Of a DNA stretch of 12,593 nt, positions 1 to 6,389 are shown in pieces. The position numbers were made by a program, and so were the translations under genes. The notes under the pieces are model-generated. The model made no database searches. It saw only the letters and a program-made list of their open reading frames with translations, and was not told the DNA's origin. Location: the NCBI GenBank assembly GCA_018985235.1, contig JADGIG010000211.1:1-12593 (forward strand), read 5' to 3'. The stretch's first letter is position 1. The number at the start of each line of letters is the position of its first letter. Origin of the DNA: Sanchytrium tribonematis. Its lineage: Eukaryota; Sanchytriomycota; Sanchytriomycetes; Sanchytriales; Sanchytriaceae.

Positions 1-1347
1 CTGATCGAAGCTGATCAAGTTAAATTCCTTCAACGTGTCACTGTCCATATTAAGACGAGTTTCATCGGAAATATCAATTTTACAATTATCATTCCGGAAA
101 TAATCAAGGTCGATTTTATCAATTTTTTTAAACTGGGGCGGATCCACAAAGGGGCCCGAAAATCTGAGCAAAATCCAAATCAAATTTGAATTGAAGTTTT
201 CCCCACAGAAGGAGCTATGATCAACAATTTCAGTTTGATTTCTCTTGTGATTATAGGCGACAAAGGTACTTACATAAGTTAAAAAAGCTGTTTTTGAACT
301 AGAAGAGGCTTTTATCAAAGAAAGACAAATGCTGTGAAGTCTATTGACTATTGTGTTAAACACAAACGTCCTTTGGAGACGCTTACTAGATTCAACTTCT
401 TCGTATTTTGAAGCATAAATATGACCAAGATAGTGTCTAGCACCCAACCCATTTGTGTCCTGAATATCCTGAAGCTCTGGGTCGGGTATGCGATAGTCCG
501 GAGGAGGGGGCATAGATCTCAGGGACTGGATCAATGAAAGAAATAAATTCTTATTGCTTGTTTTTTCTGGGAGCATCCCGAATCGAACCAGAGAACCTAT
601 AATAGTTTTTTCAAATTTGTCTCTAATCGAGTTTAGTTTAATTGTATTTTTGGGAGCTTCCAAATTCTCCCCAAAAATTTGATTTGCGAATTCCATCATG
701 TTGCTCACTGGCGTTTGATTGTTTTGTTCCTCCTCTGGAACTAGATCTATCGTAGGTATTGGTTGAGAAATTTCTTTGATTCCATCCGGGAAAAAGCAAG
801 GCAATTCATGAACGATTGGTAAAACATCTGGCTCGCATATTTTCTCCAAAAGTAAATCGTAAATATTAAGCGCACTGAATTCTGAATCGCCCCATTTAAA
901 TGTACTTCCGAGGTCTAATAATGAATCGTATGGAAGTTCCGATAAAATTGATATTATTGCCTTGAAAAATAAATTATTGATATAATTGGGATTTTCTGTA
1001 TTTTTAAGAAATTGTTTAAGCATTTTTTCAAAGGTAACATCTATTTTAATCATTTGCCCTTTAAGATCGAAAGCAGACGTGGTAGCGAAAGAACCATGTA
1101 GGCTATAGCCATTTGATTTTACAATTCTCGGTATAAGTTTGTTCGTTCGTTCGCTGAGAATCAATCCAACAAGATTTTGAAAGACTTTATCGTCAGAAAT
1201 TTCTAAGCAACTCATCCAAATGTTGAAGGCTTGGACGGATTCACCAATAGCTCCAATGTTGGTCCGGAGATAAATCCATCCTGCCGTACTTGGGCACTCA
1301 CTAACAATACTTAATAAGTTGCTAGTCAAATCTTCCACTTCGGACAT
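1..1347 (-). CDS. UFD2: Ubiquitin conjugation factor E4 Ufd2, N-terminal part (cut by window edge)
   Basis: The frame is open for 449 codons from the ATG at 1347 and runs off the left edge. What is seen is the Ufd2 core. One stretch near residues 365-385 ends in YNHKR, as in the E4 repeat-like core. A later segment, FVDPPQFKKIDKIDLDYF, is followed by DETRLN, which matches the 'F.KIDKID.DYF...ETRLN' signature of the family. The C-terminal U-box, which binds the E2, would lie outside the window. Known family role: an E4 that lengthens ubiquitin chains with Cdc48 in the ubiquitin-fusion degradation pathway, in nucleus and cytoplasm. The start lies only 29 bp from the stop of the next gene on the same strand, so its promoter must be in or very near that gene. 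There is no sign of introns. The family call is fairly sure; the gene is incomplete only because of the window. Confidence 0.85.
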   Translation of the reverse strand, partial: MSEVEDLTSNLLSIVSECPSTAGWIYLRTNIGAIGESVQAFNIWMSCLEISDDKVFQNLVGLILSERTNKLIPRIVKSNGYSLHGSFATTSAFDLKGQMIKIDVTFEKMLKQFLKNTENPNYINNLFFKAIISILSELPYDSLLDLGSTFKWGDSEFSALNIYDLLLEKICEPDVLPIVHELPCFFPDGIKEISQPIPTIDLVPEEEQNNQTPVSNMMEFANQIFGENLEAPKNTIKLNSIRDKFEKTIIGSLVRFGMLPEKTSNKNLFLSLIQSLRSMPPPPDYRIPDPELQDIQDTNGLGARHYLGHIYASKYEEVESSKRLQRTFVFNTIVNRLHSICLSLIKASSSSKTAFLTYVSTFVAYNHKRNQTEIVDHSSFCGENFNSNLIWILLRFSGPFVDPPQFKKIDKIDLDYFRNDNCKIDISDETRLNMDSDTLKEFNLISFDQ

Positions 1348-1376
1348 TCCTTTGTTGCAAAAAATAACTGAAACTC

Positions 1377-1637
1377 TTAATTAGATTTATTTGTTGGAAT
1401 CGGGGCCTCATCCCTAGTGTGTCGCAGCCAATTCTGCCACGACACTGGTATTTTCTTCGATTCGTCAAATGCATTGTGCAAATTTTCCATACTATTTTCA
1501 TTGGCGTTTTTATTTCCGTACTCAACAAATCTAGTCGTTCTTCCGGAAATTTTAACACGTCTTGACTCATAATACGTATTGTTCAGATGATCTTTTCCAA
1601 TTTGTCGATAAATCAATAGTTTGAAAAATTTAAACAT
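1377..1637 (-). CDS. NDUFA12/NDUFAF2-family complex I protein (mitochondrial)
   Basis: An 86-residue protein with an ATG at 1637. It shows the short family layout: an N-terminal hydrophobic/basic part, then NNTYYES (the 'GNKYYE' motif), then a GRTTRFVEY block (the 'R.RRVEY' motif), and near the end IPVSWQNWLRHTRDEAP, which matches 'iP.eW..WLr.tR..PPt'. Family proteins are the B17.2 subunit NDUFA12 and its paralogue, the assembly factor NDUFAF2 (mimitin; N7BML in Yarrowia). The RHTRD ending and small size lean towards the assembly factor, but that choice is inference. It would act in the mitochondrial matrix on the peripheral arm of NADH:ubiquinone oxidoreductase. It is divergent from NOG2 across 42 bp. 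Its presence implies a lineage that keeps complex I. Confidence 0.75.
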   Translation of the reverse strand: MFKFFKLLIYRQIGKDHLNNTYYESRRVKISGRTTRFVEYGNKNANENSMENLHNAFDESKKIPVSWQNWLRHTRDEAPIPTNKSN

Positions 1638-1679
1638 CGCTCGCTCAAATTGCGGGTGAGGTTAGGAGAATTTCCCAAA
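1638..1679. promoter_or_regulatory. Divergent 42-bp spacer shared by the complex I gene and NOG2
   Basis: The two start codons at 1637 (minus) and 1680 (plus) are separated by 42 bp. Any promoter elements and both 5' leaders must lie here or inside the neighbouring coding regions. No TATA box or known factor site is evident by eye. The role is inferred from position only. Confidence 0.35.
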
Positions 1680-3380
1680 ATGACAAAGGAAAAGCATCAT
1701 TATCATAGCAAGCAGCAACATCAATTGCTGAAAATGTACAACAGTAAGCCCATTGTTTCTGGAGACGGGAAAATCATAAAAGCAGCCCCTTTTCAATCAA
1801 CAAGTGCCGCACACAAAGCAAAAATTCATCCCTCGCTCAAATGGTTTACCAATACACGAACAGTCAAGCAAGCTAAATTACAAGAAATCCATGAGACCCA
1901 GAAGAAATTAGCTGAAGAAAAAGAAAAAGGAAACTATTCAGTATTAATGAACAAGATGCAATTGCCAATGAATTTATTATTAGACACAAAAACCACCAAA
2001 AGAGATCTGAACTTTGGAGATGCATACCTCAGCAAGAAGAGGGATCTAGGCGATGTTCAAGATATTCTTAAGAGAGCAGAAAGAAATGAAGCTAAACCTG
2101 AGCAAGAAAAGGAAAGCGATTATTTAATGAAAACAAATCATATATTACGTAAAGGCTCTTCCAATCGTATCTATCAAGAGTTATATAAAGTCATGGATAG
2201 CAGTGATGTGATTTTGCATGTTCTCGATGCCAGGGATCCATTGGGTACTTTTGTTCAGTCTGTGATGAATTATGTTGAAGAGAAACCGCATAAGCATGTC
2301 GTTTTTATTCTAAACAAAGCCGATTTAATTCCAACATACATGACCCGACAATGGATTCACTATTTTGGAAAAAAAGGTCCAACAATTGCATTTCATGCAC
2401 ATCCAACAAAATCATTCGGGAAGGGGTCATTAATCCAGTTGCTTCGACAATATGTTCAGATATATTTAAAAATGAATAGGCAACAGCTCAGTGTAGGGGT
2501 TGTTGGCTATCCGAACACCGGCAAATCGAGTTTGATTAATACGCTTAGAGGTAAAAAAGTTTGTACCGTTGCTCCAATTGCTGGGGAAACTAAAGTCTGG
2601 CAATACATCACTCTTATGAAAAAAATCTACTTAATCGATTGTCCTGGCATTGTATATCAAAACCAGAATGATGTAGATGTAGTTATGAAGGGTGTTTGCA
2701 GAGTGGAACAGCTCGATGACCCTGTCATTTACATTCCTAATGTGATTGAAAGAGTCAAAAAGCAGTATCTTTTGAAGACCTACGGTCTTGAAAATTTTAA
2801 TGATTCTGAAGATTTTTTGACTCAAATAGGAAAAAAATCTGGAAGATTGCTAAAAGGTGGAGTTGCAGATCTTAGGACAGTTAGTATGATGGTTCTTAAT
2901 GATTTTATGAGAGGTAAAATTCCATGGTTTGTCACCGTACCTGGCTCAGAAGAGCTTTCAGCAGAGGAACTTGAGAAAAAGTCTAAAAAGGTTGATCAGC
3001 CAAAGGTAGACCAAATTTTCAGTAAAATTCAAGTGAGGGAAGAGTTCTCAGAGGCGCCAAAGGAATCAGAAAAAGCGGAAGAATTGAATGTGGTTGACTG
3101 GGATAATGTATTTCAAGAAATGGTGGGGGAAACACAGGTTGATTTGCAGGTCATGGAAGATGACCCTTTCAGTGACCACGATTCTGTCTTAGAAGACGAT
3201 TTCAAGACTGCGACTGATAATGCAGACAAACAGGATTTAAAGAAAAACTTTTACGACAAAGTGAGTGTAAAAAATAGAAACAGACCAAAGATGAATTTTA
3301 GTCACCAAGTGCAAGAACGCCGAGGCGAGTTGCGTAAGAGACTTCCCGGAAAAACCAGAATACAGAAGAAAAAGAAGTAA
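1680..3380 (+). CDS. NOG2: Nucleolar/nuclear GTP-binding protein 2, 60S ribosome assembly GTPase
   Basis: A 566-residue protein. The frame is open upstream to a TTG at 1650, but the first ATG is at 1680 and gives the usual basic Nog2 N terminus. The N-terminal NGP1NT-type domain (about 1-130) includes LKMYNSKP and WFTNTR. The GTPase domain is circularly permuted, as in the YlqF/YawG family: G4 LNKADLIP near residue 210, then FHAHPTKSFGKGSL, then the P-loop GYPNTGKSS near 276, then PIAGETKVWQYI, then G3 DCPGI near 319. A family block GRLLKGG...LNDF.RGKIPWF follows near 390-420, then an acidic and finally lysine-rich tail. Known role: it joins pre-60S particles in the nucleus, near the ITS2 foot and the central protuberance, and its GTPase activity precedes export. 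The C-terminal tail is longer than in S. cerevisiae Nog2, as in many fungi. The stop is one base from the convergent stop at 3382. Confidence 0.95.
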   Translation: MTKEKHHYHSKQQHQLLKMYNSKPIVSGDGKIIKAAPFQSTSAAHKAKIHPSLKWFTNTRTVKQAKLQEIHETQKKLAEEKEKGNYSVLMNKMQLPMNLLLDTKTTKRDLNFGDAYLSKKRDLGDVQDILKRAERNEAKPEQEKESDYLMKTNHILRKGSSNRIYQELYKVMDSSDVILHVLDARDPLGTFVQSVMNYVEEKPHKHVVFILNKADLIPTYMTRQWIHYFGKKGPTIAFHAHPTKSFGKGSLIQLLRQYVQIYLKMNRQQLSVGVVGYPNTGKSSLINTLRGKKVCTVAPIAGETKVWQYITLMKKIYLIDCPGIVYQNQNDVDVVMKGVCRVEQLDDPVIYIPNVIERVKKQYLLKTYGLENFNDSEDFLTQIGKKSGRLLKGGVADLRTVSMMVLNDFMRGKIPWFVTVPGSEELSAEELEKKSKKVDQPKVDQIFSKIQVREEFSEAPKESEKAEELNVVDWDNVFQEMVGETQVDLQVMEDDPFSDHDSVLEDDFKTATDNADKQDLKKNFYDKVSVKNRNRPKMNFSHQVQERRGELRKRLPGKTRIQKKKK

Positions 3381-3381
3381 A

Positions 3382-3624
3382 TCAATTTACTAGATTTTGC
3401 AATATTTTGCAGGTCTTGTACAAATCGTAGAGTAAGGAACGGCAAACCCTAACCTTTTTAATCTTGCAGATTTCTTTGGCCTTGGGCTCCAATTTTGATA
3501 CTTCGATGTAGTGCGCTTTCATCAATTCTAATACAGACATAAATTCCATTTCTTGTTTTTCAAAAGTAGAAACTTTTTCATCTTCATCGATATTTTCGAA
3601 CTTGAGGTCTTCTAGGATATCCAT
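3382..3624 (-). CDS. Unrecognised small helical protein, 5' end uncertain
   Basis: The first in-frame ATG gives 80 residues from 3624, but the frame stays open upstream to a stop near 3754 without another ATG. Residues encoded just upstream (about 3625-3693, including LGYDDLLDNIRDHINSI) look like a continuous amphipathic helix, so the true protein is probably longer. An ATG at 3772 in another frame would join it if a 40-nt segment (3694-3733, GT...AG, containing TACTAAT) were removed, giving about 116 residues. The protein is acidic and helical in its first half (EDLKFENIDEDEK) and basic, leucine-rich and helical in its second half (KIKKVRVCRSLLYDLYKTCK). That style is common in small coiled subunits of fungal kinetochore, Mediator or tethering complexes, but I do not recognise the family. 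The gene ends one base from the NOG2 stop. Confidence 0.55.
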   Translation of the reverse strand: MDILEDLKFENIDEDEKVSTFEKQEMEFMSVLELMKAHYIEVSKLEPKAKEICKIKKVRVCRSLLYDLYKTCKILQNLVN

Positions 3625-3761
3625 AATAGAATTTATGTGGTCCCTGATGTTATCCAAAAGATCATCGTATCCCAATTTGGCTTTAATGTCTCTCTTTATA
3701 TTTTTTTGAAGATTAGTAATTGGAATTAAAAACAGTTGAATCGTCGAAAGACGCTAATTTA

Positions 3762-4730
3762 TTATTCTTCATCTTCAATTGAATCGTCGTCAGAAAATGT
3801 CACTGGTTTGGGTATTGACTTGAGTTTCTTTTCAAAGACAGAATTTTTGCCACAGACTCCAGTTTGGATTTTAAAAGGATTTACAAGAATTTCTTCCAAA
3901 CTACCTTTTCGAAATTTCGAATGCATTAAATTAAGCTCATCGAGATACAAATTATTAATGGTATCCAATTCTAATTGATTTAACAGAGCTGTGTTATTAG
4001 AACACCAGTCAAGTGTTTCCACGATGTCCTCGAATTCAACAAAAGATGAAACGCAATTATATTGGATATATGGAATTACTAAATATGGGTGGTAATGTCT
4101 TACATTTTTAGGGAGACTTCCGCAAAGCAAAAATGTGCAATATTCCGATAGACTCATCAACAAATCACTCTCTGGACATAAATTATTTTGATAAGCTATA
4201 ATAAATTGACGTATGTCACCTTGTGCATATTTAAAATATTTTTCAAGCGCTTTTGTCGTGATTTTAAGGCCTAAGTTGGCTTCTAATGCGGCTTTTAATT
4301 GTGTATTTGGAGTGGGATTCATGTAAATAATATTTGCACCATCTATTTTGTACTTGTGTAGCTCATACGGATCGCGAAGCGATGTATTGTATATTATAAC
4401 AACCTTTTTGTTTGCCATTTGAATGACTTTGTGAAATTTCAGTACTTGATTAGGAGTCCAAAGAGGTGGTAGATCTTCTATCAGCAGAACAGCTTTGTTT
4501 TGAAACAATGCGGCTTCTCTTATTTGTGTCAAGTATTCTTCAAATAATAGTTTTGAATCTGAAAAATCAAAATCAGTTGCATTAGTTGTAATCTCAATCA
4601 GTCCCGGGCACAAATGCTTAATTAATTCTGTTTTTCCACACCCACTTGGTCCGCATAGTAATATTATTTTGGATTTTTCGAGTGCTAATTTAATTTGTTG
4701 TACTTTAGAAGGATGAACAGCGAGTTTCAT
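3762..4730 (-). CDS. RAD17: Checkpoint clamp loader Rad17/Rad24, short form
   Basis: A 322-residue AAA+ protein. MKLAVHPSKVQQIKLAL at the start matches the 'LAVHkkKv.ev' segment of Rad17. The P-loop is GPSGCGKT (27-34), Walker B is AVLLIEDLPPLW (80-91), matching the family LIEDLPN form, and the sensor/lid GDIRQFI lies at 171-177. The lid and collar follow, then an acidic tail, SDDDSIEDEE. Known role: with Rfc2-5 it loads the 9-1-1 clamp at DNA damage and activates the Mec1/ATR checkpoint in the nucleus. Oddly, it is far shorter than usual (about 550-680 residues). The stretch before LAVH, normally 'W..KY.P.t..eLAVH', is missing, and the collar and C-terminal part are reduced. The frame stays open upstream of the ATG, but those codons lie in the end of the next gene and do not resemble the missing segment. 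S. cerevisiae calls this gene RAD24. Confidence 0.8.
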   Translation of the reverse strand: MKLAVHPSKVQQIKLALEKSKIILLCGPSGCGKTELIKHLCPGLIEITTNATDFDFSDSKLLFEEYLTQIREAALFQNKAVLLIEDLPPLWTPNQVLKFHKVIQMANKKVVIIYNTSLRDPYELHKYKIDGANIIYMNPTPNTQLKAALEANLGLKITTKALEKYFKYAQGDIRQFIIAYQNNLCPESDLLMSLSEYCTFLLCGSLPKNVRHYHPYLVIPYIQYNCVSSFVEFEDIVETLDWCSNNTALLNQLELDTINNLYLDELNLMHSKFRKGSLEEILVNPFKIQTGVCGKNSVFEKKLKSIPKPVTFSDDDSIEDEE

Positions 4731-4762
4731 GGGAAATATACAAAAGAATAAAATATTTATTT

Positions 4763-5650
4763 CTACTGCAAATTGCCTCTGAATGTATGATGAAAGTCCA
4801 AAACATCCTTAGTAATGTCTTGGCATCTCTCAATGGATTTTTTAATCCAATAAGACATATCTGGAGCATCTCTTAACATCATGTACATAACTCTTAAATT
4901 ATCATTTAATCTTGTAATTAAATTGGCAACAGTAGGTTGATCAGCATAAGGTTGAGCAGGTTGGTGCATTTGCTCAGGTTCTTGAACCATAACTGGTTGC
5001 GGTGACATCATTGGAGAAGGTGCCACTGTGCTTGGAGAGTGTGGATGATTAACTTGTAAATTTTCCAATGATGTTGTTACCGACAAAGCTGGGGTTCCCT
5101 GGGATGAATCAATTCGAGGGGATTTTGGAGGCTGGACTCTGTCAAGAGATTGTAATGGTTTACGTTTTCGACCGATAAGAGCATCGATTTCGATAGGAGA
5201 GCTAACAGGACAGGACATTTGATTTTGTATCAAGAATTGGTTTTGCTCAAATACGGTTTGTCTCAAAATATCAATATATTGACGAGTACAATCAACCAGC
5301 TGATGACGACTAATTTTGTCATTCATTCGTGCTGTGTCTTTGGTAAGGTTGTACACAATTTCTGGCGGAATTAAGTCGCGAAAAGAATCAATAGCTAAGT
5401 TCAATTGCTCCCGTCGCTTTTTTTCCTGTAAATTTCTACGCTTTTTTCGACTATCATCTTCATTGGCACCAGAACCGTAAGAGCTGTCGCTCATATATGG
5501 TTCAAATGGCGAAGGAACTCTCAAGTATTCTTGTTGGTTCTGAGATTGGGTGGCTGCAGGGCCGTTGCCATAAAATCCATCAAAGGAATTGTAATCGCCA
5601 AAGATATTAGGATCGTAGATTTGATAATCACCTTTTTGATTTTGATTCAT
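4763..5650 (-). CDS. bHLH transcription factor
   Basis: A 295-residue protein from the ATG at 5650. The frame is open up to a GTG at 5719, but no earlier ATG exists. A Q/N/Y/G-rich N terminus (1-65) is followed by an acidic EDDSR and a bHLH domain at about 68-131: basic region RKKRRNLQEKKRREQLN, helix 1 LAIDSFRDLIP, a loop of about 20 residues, and helix 2 HQLVDCTRQYIDILRQ, running on into a short coiled segment (VFEQNQFLIQNQ). The E and last R used for E-box contact are kept (EKKRR), but the usual His is Arg. RKRK near 161 may be a nuclear signal. A Pro/Gln-rich middle and a helical end (LITRLNDNLRVMYMMLRD) follow. It resembles the Ino4/Ino2 and Yas1/Yas2 class only in general form; the regulon is not inferable. 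It lies 32 bp upstream of RAD17 on the same strand. Confidence 0.75.
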   Translation of the reverse strand: MNQNQKGDYQIYDPNIFGDYNSFDGFYGNGPAATQSQNQQEYLRVPSPFEPYMSDSSYGSGANEDDSRKKRRNLQEKKRREQLNLAIDSFRDLIPPEIVYNLTKDTARMNDKISRHQLVDCTRQYIDILRQTVFEQNQFLIQNQMSCPVSSPIEIDALIGRKRKPLQSLDRVQPPKSPRIDSSQGTPALSVTTSLENLQVNHPHSPSTVAPSPMMSPQPVMVQEPEQMHQPAQPYADQPTVANLITRLNDNLRVMYMMLRDAPDMSYWIKKSIERCQDITKDVLDFHHTFRGNLQ

Positions 5651-5710
5651 TTTCGGTAGTTTCACAAGGGGAAGTTCGACGTCTTTTGTAACAATTTCTG
5701 TACCACTTTT
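5651..5710. promoter_or_regulatory. Divergent 60-bp spacer between bHLH and F-box-like genes
   Basis: The ATGs at 5650 (minus) and 5711 (plus) face away from each other across 60 bp. This must hold, or lie close to, the promoters and leaders of both genes. I see no distinct TATA element or E-box (CANNTG) that stands out enough to call. Position is the only support. Confidence 0.3.
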
Positions 5711-6343
5711 ATGGATCACATCGTCAATTTACCGGAAATTGTGATAGAATTGATTTTCATCTACTCTGGCAACTCTAATTTTTCAATTATCTGCAAAAAA
5801 ATTCACTCAATTTTAAAACCTTCGTTGTACAATATCAAGTTGTACTCAAAGCGGTTTAAGTGTCGTTGTGATGCTTTGAGAAACCTTATAAAACTTCGCT
5901 GTTTCAATCCAGAAATTGCAGAATATTTGACTCTACAGAATTGTCACAACTGTAATTCAAGTAATATGCCTATCTTGGGGTATAATATTCCATACAGTCT
6001 TTTTTGGTCCAAAATATCCACAAAATTGGTAAATTTAGGCGGAGTCAAATATCATGATTCTCTTTTTGCGAAGGCGATTGAAAAGGCTGATCTTCGTTGC
6101 ATCAAAAAGGCTAGAAAGCATTTAAGAGTTCCCGCTCACCAGATTATAAAGTACCTTGAGAAACTTAATGTTACAAGCTCGTCAATTTCTGTTCACTCTG
6201 CCTTGAAGCGCTTAAATTTGCCGACTCAGAATTTAAAAATGACAAAATATTTAATTAAACAACTTTCTGACCGTGATGCTTTGAGGATTGCATTTCAAGT
6301 CTTAAATATACCCCAACATCTAGCTTATGATGAAGACCCTTAA
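5711..6343 (+). CDS. F-box-like protein (possible SCF substrate adaptor)
   Basis: A 210-residue protein with an ATG at 5711. Residues about 6-42, NLPEIVIELIFIY...FSIICKKIHSILKPSLY, fit the F-box pattern 'LP.Ei...I..yl....l..vck....l..p.ly'. The rest is basic and helical, with four Cys in a CHNC-like patch near 77-80 and a helical second half (YLEKLNVTS, TKYLIKQLSDRDALRIAF) that could form short helical repeats. No LRR or WD repeat is visible. If the F-box is real, the protein would bind Skp1 and bring a target to an SCF ubiquitin ligase; the target is unknown. It is followed by the next plus-strand gene 46 bp downstream. The F-box assignment comes from pattern only and is moderate. Confidence 0.6.
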   Translation: MDHIVNLPEIVIELIFIYSGNSNFSIICKKIHSILKPSLYNIKLYSKRFKCRCDALRNLIKLRCFNPEIAEYLTLQNCHNCNSSNMPILGYNIPYSLFWSKISTKLVNLGGVKYHDSLFAKAIEKADLRCIKKARKHLRVPAHQIIKYLEKLNVTSSSISVHSALKRLNLPTQNLKMTKYLIKQLSDRDALRIAFQVLNIPQHLAYDEDP

Positions 6344-6389
6344 ATAAAATCCTAATATATTTTCAAATATTTTTTCATACATTAAGGCA

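Noticed and set aside
1322-1570. Minus-strand 82-codon frame between UFD2 and NOG2
   Set aside because: It overlaps the NDUFA12/NDUFAF2-like gene in another frame, shows no family motif and has no ATG support for a separate gene.
1650-1679. Ten-codon N-terminal extension of NOG2
   Set aside because: It begins with TTG; the first ATG is at 1680 and gives the expected basic start.
2631-2825. Minus-strand 64-codon frame inside NOG2
   Set aside because: It lies opposite conserved GTPase codons (DCPGI region) and is a shadow.
3736-3789. 11-bp direct repeat TTGAATCGTCG at 3736 and 3779
   Set aside because: It probably reflects a short local duplication near the acidic RAD17 tail; with no flanking structure it does not indicate a mobile element.
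3736-3978. Plus-strand frame MNRRKTLIYYSSSS
   Set aside because: It starts at a non-ATG codon and is a shadow of the RAD17 3' end; the Ser run is the complement of the acidic tail.
5651-5719. N-terminal extension of the bHLH gene to 5719
   Set aside because: It begins with GTG and overlaps the F-box gene start; the ATG at 5650 is the first usable one.
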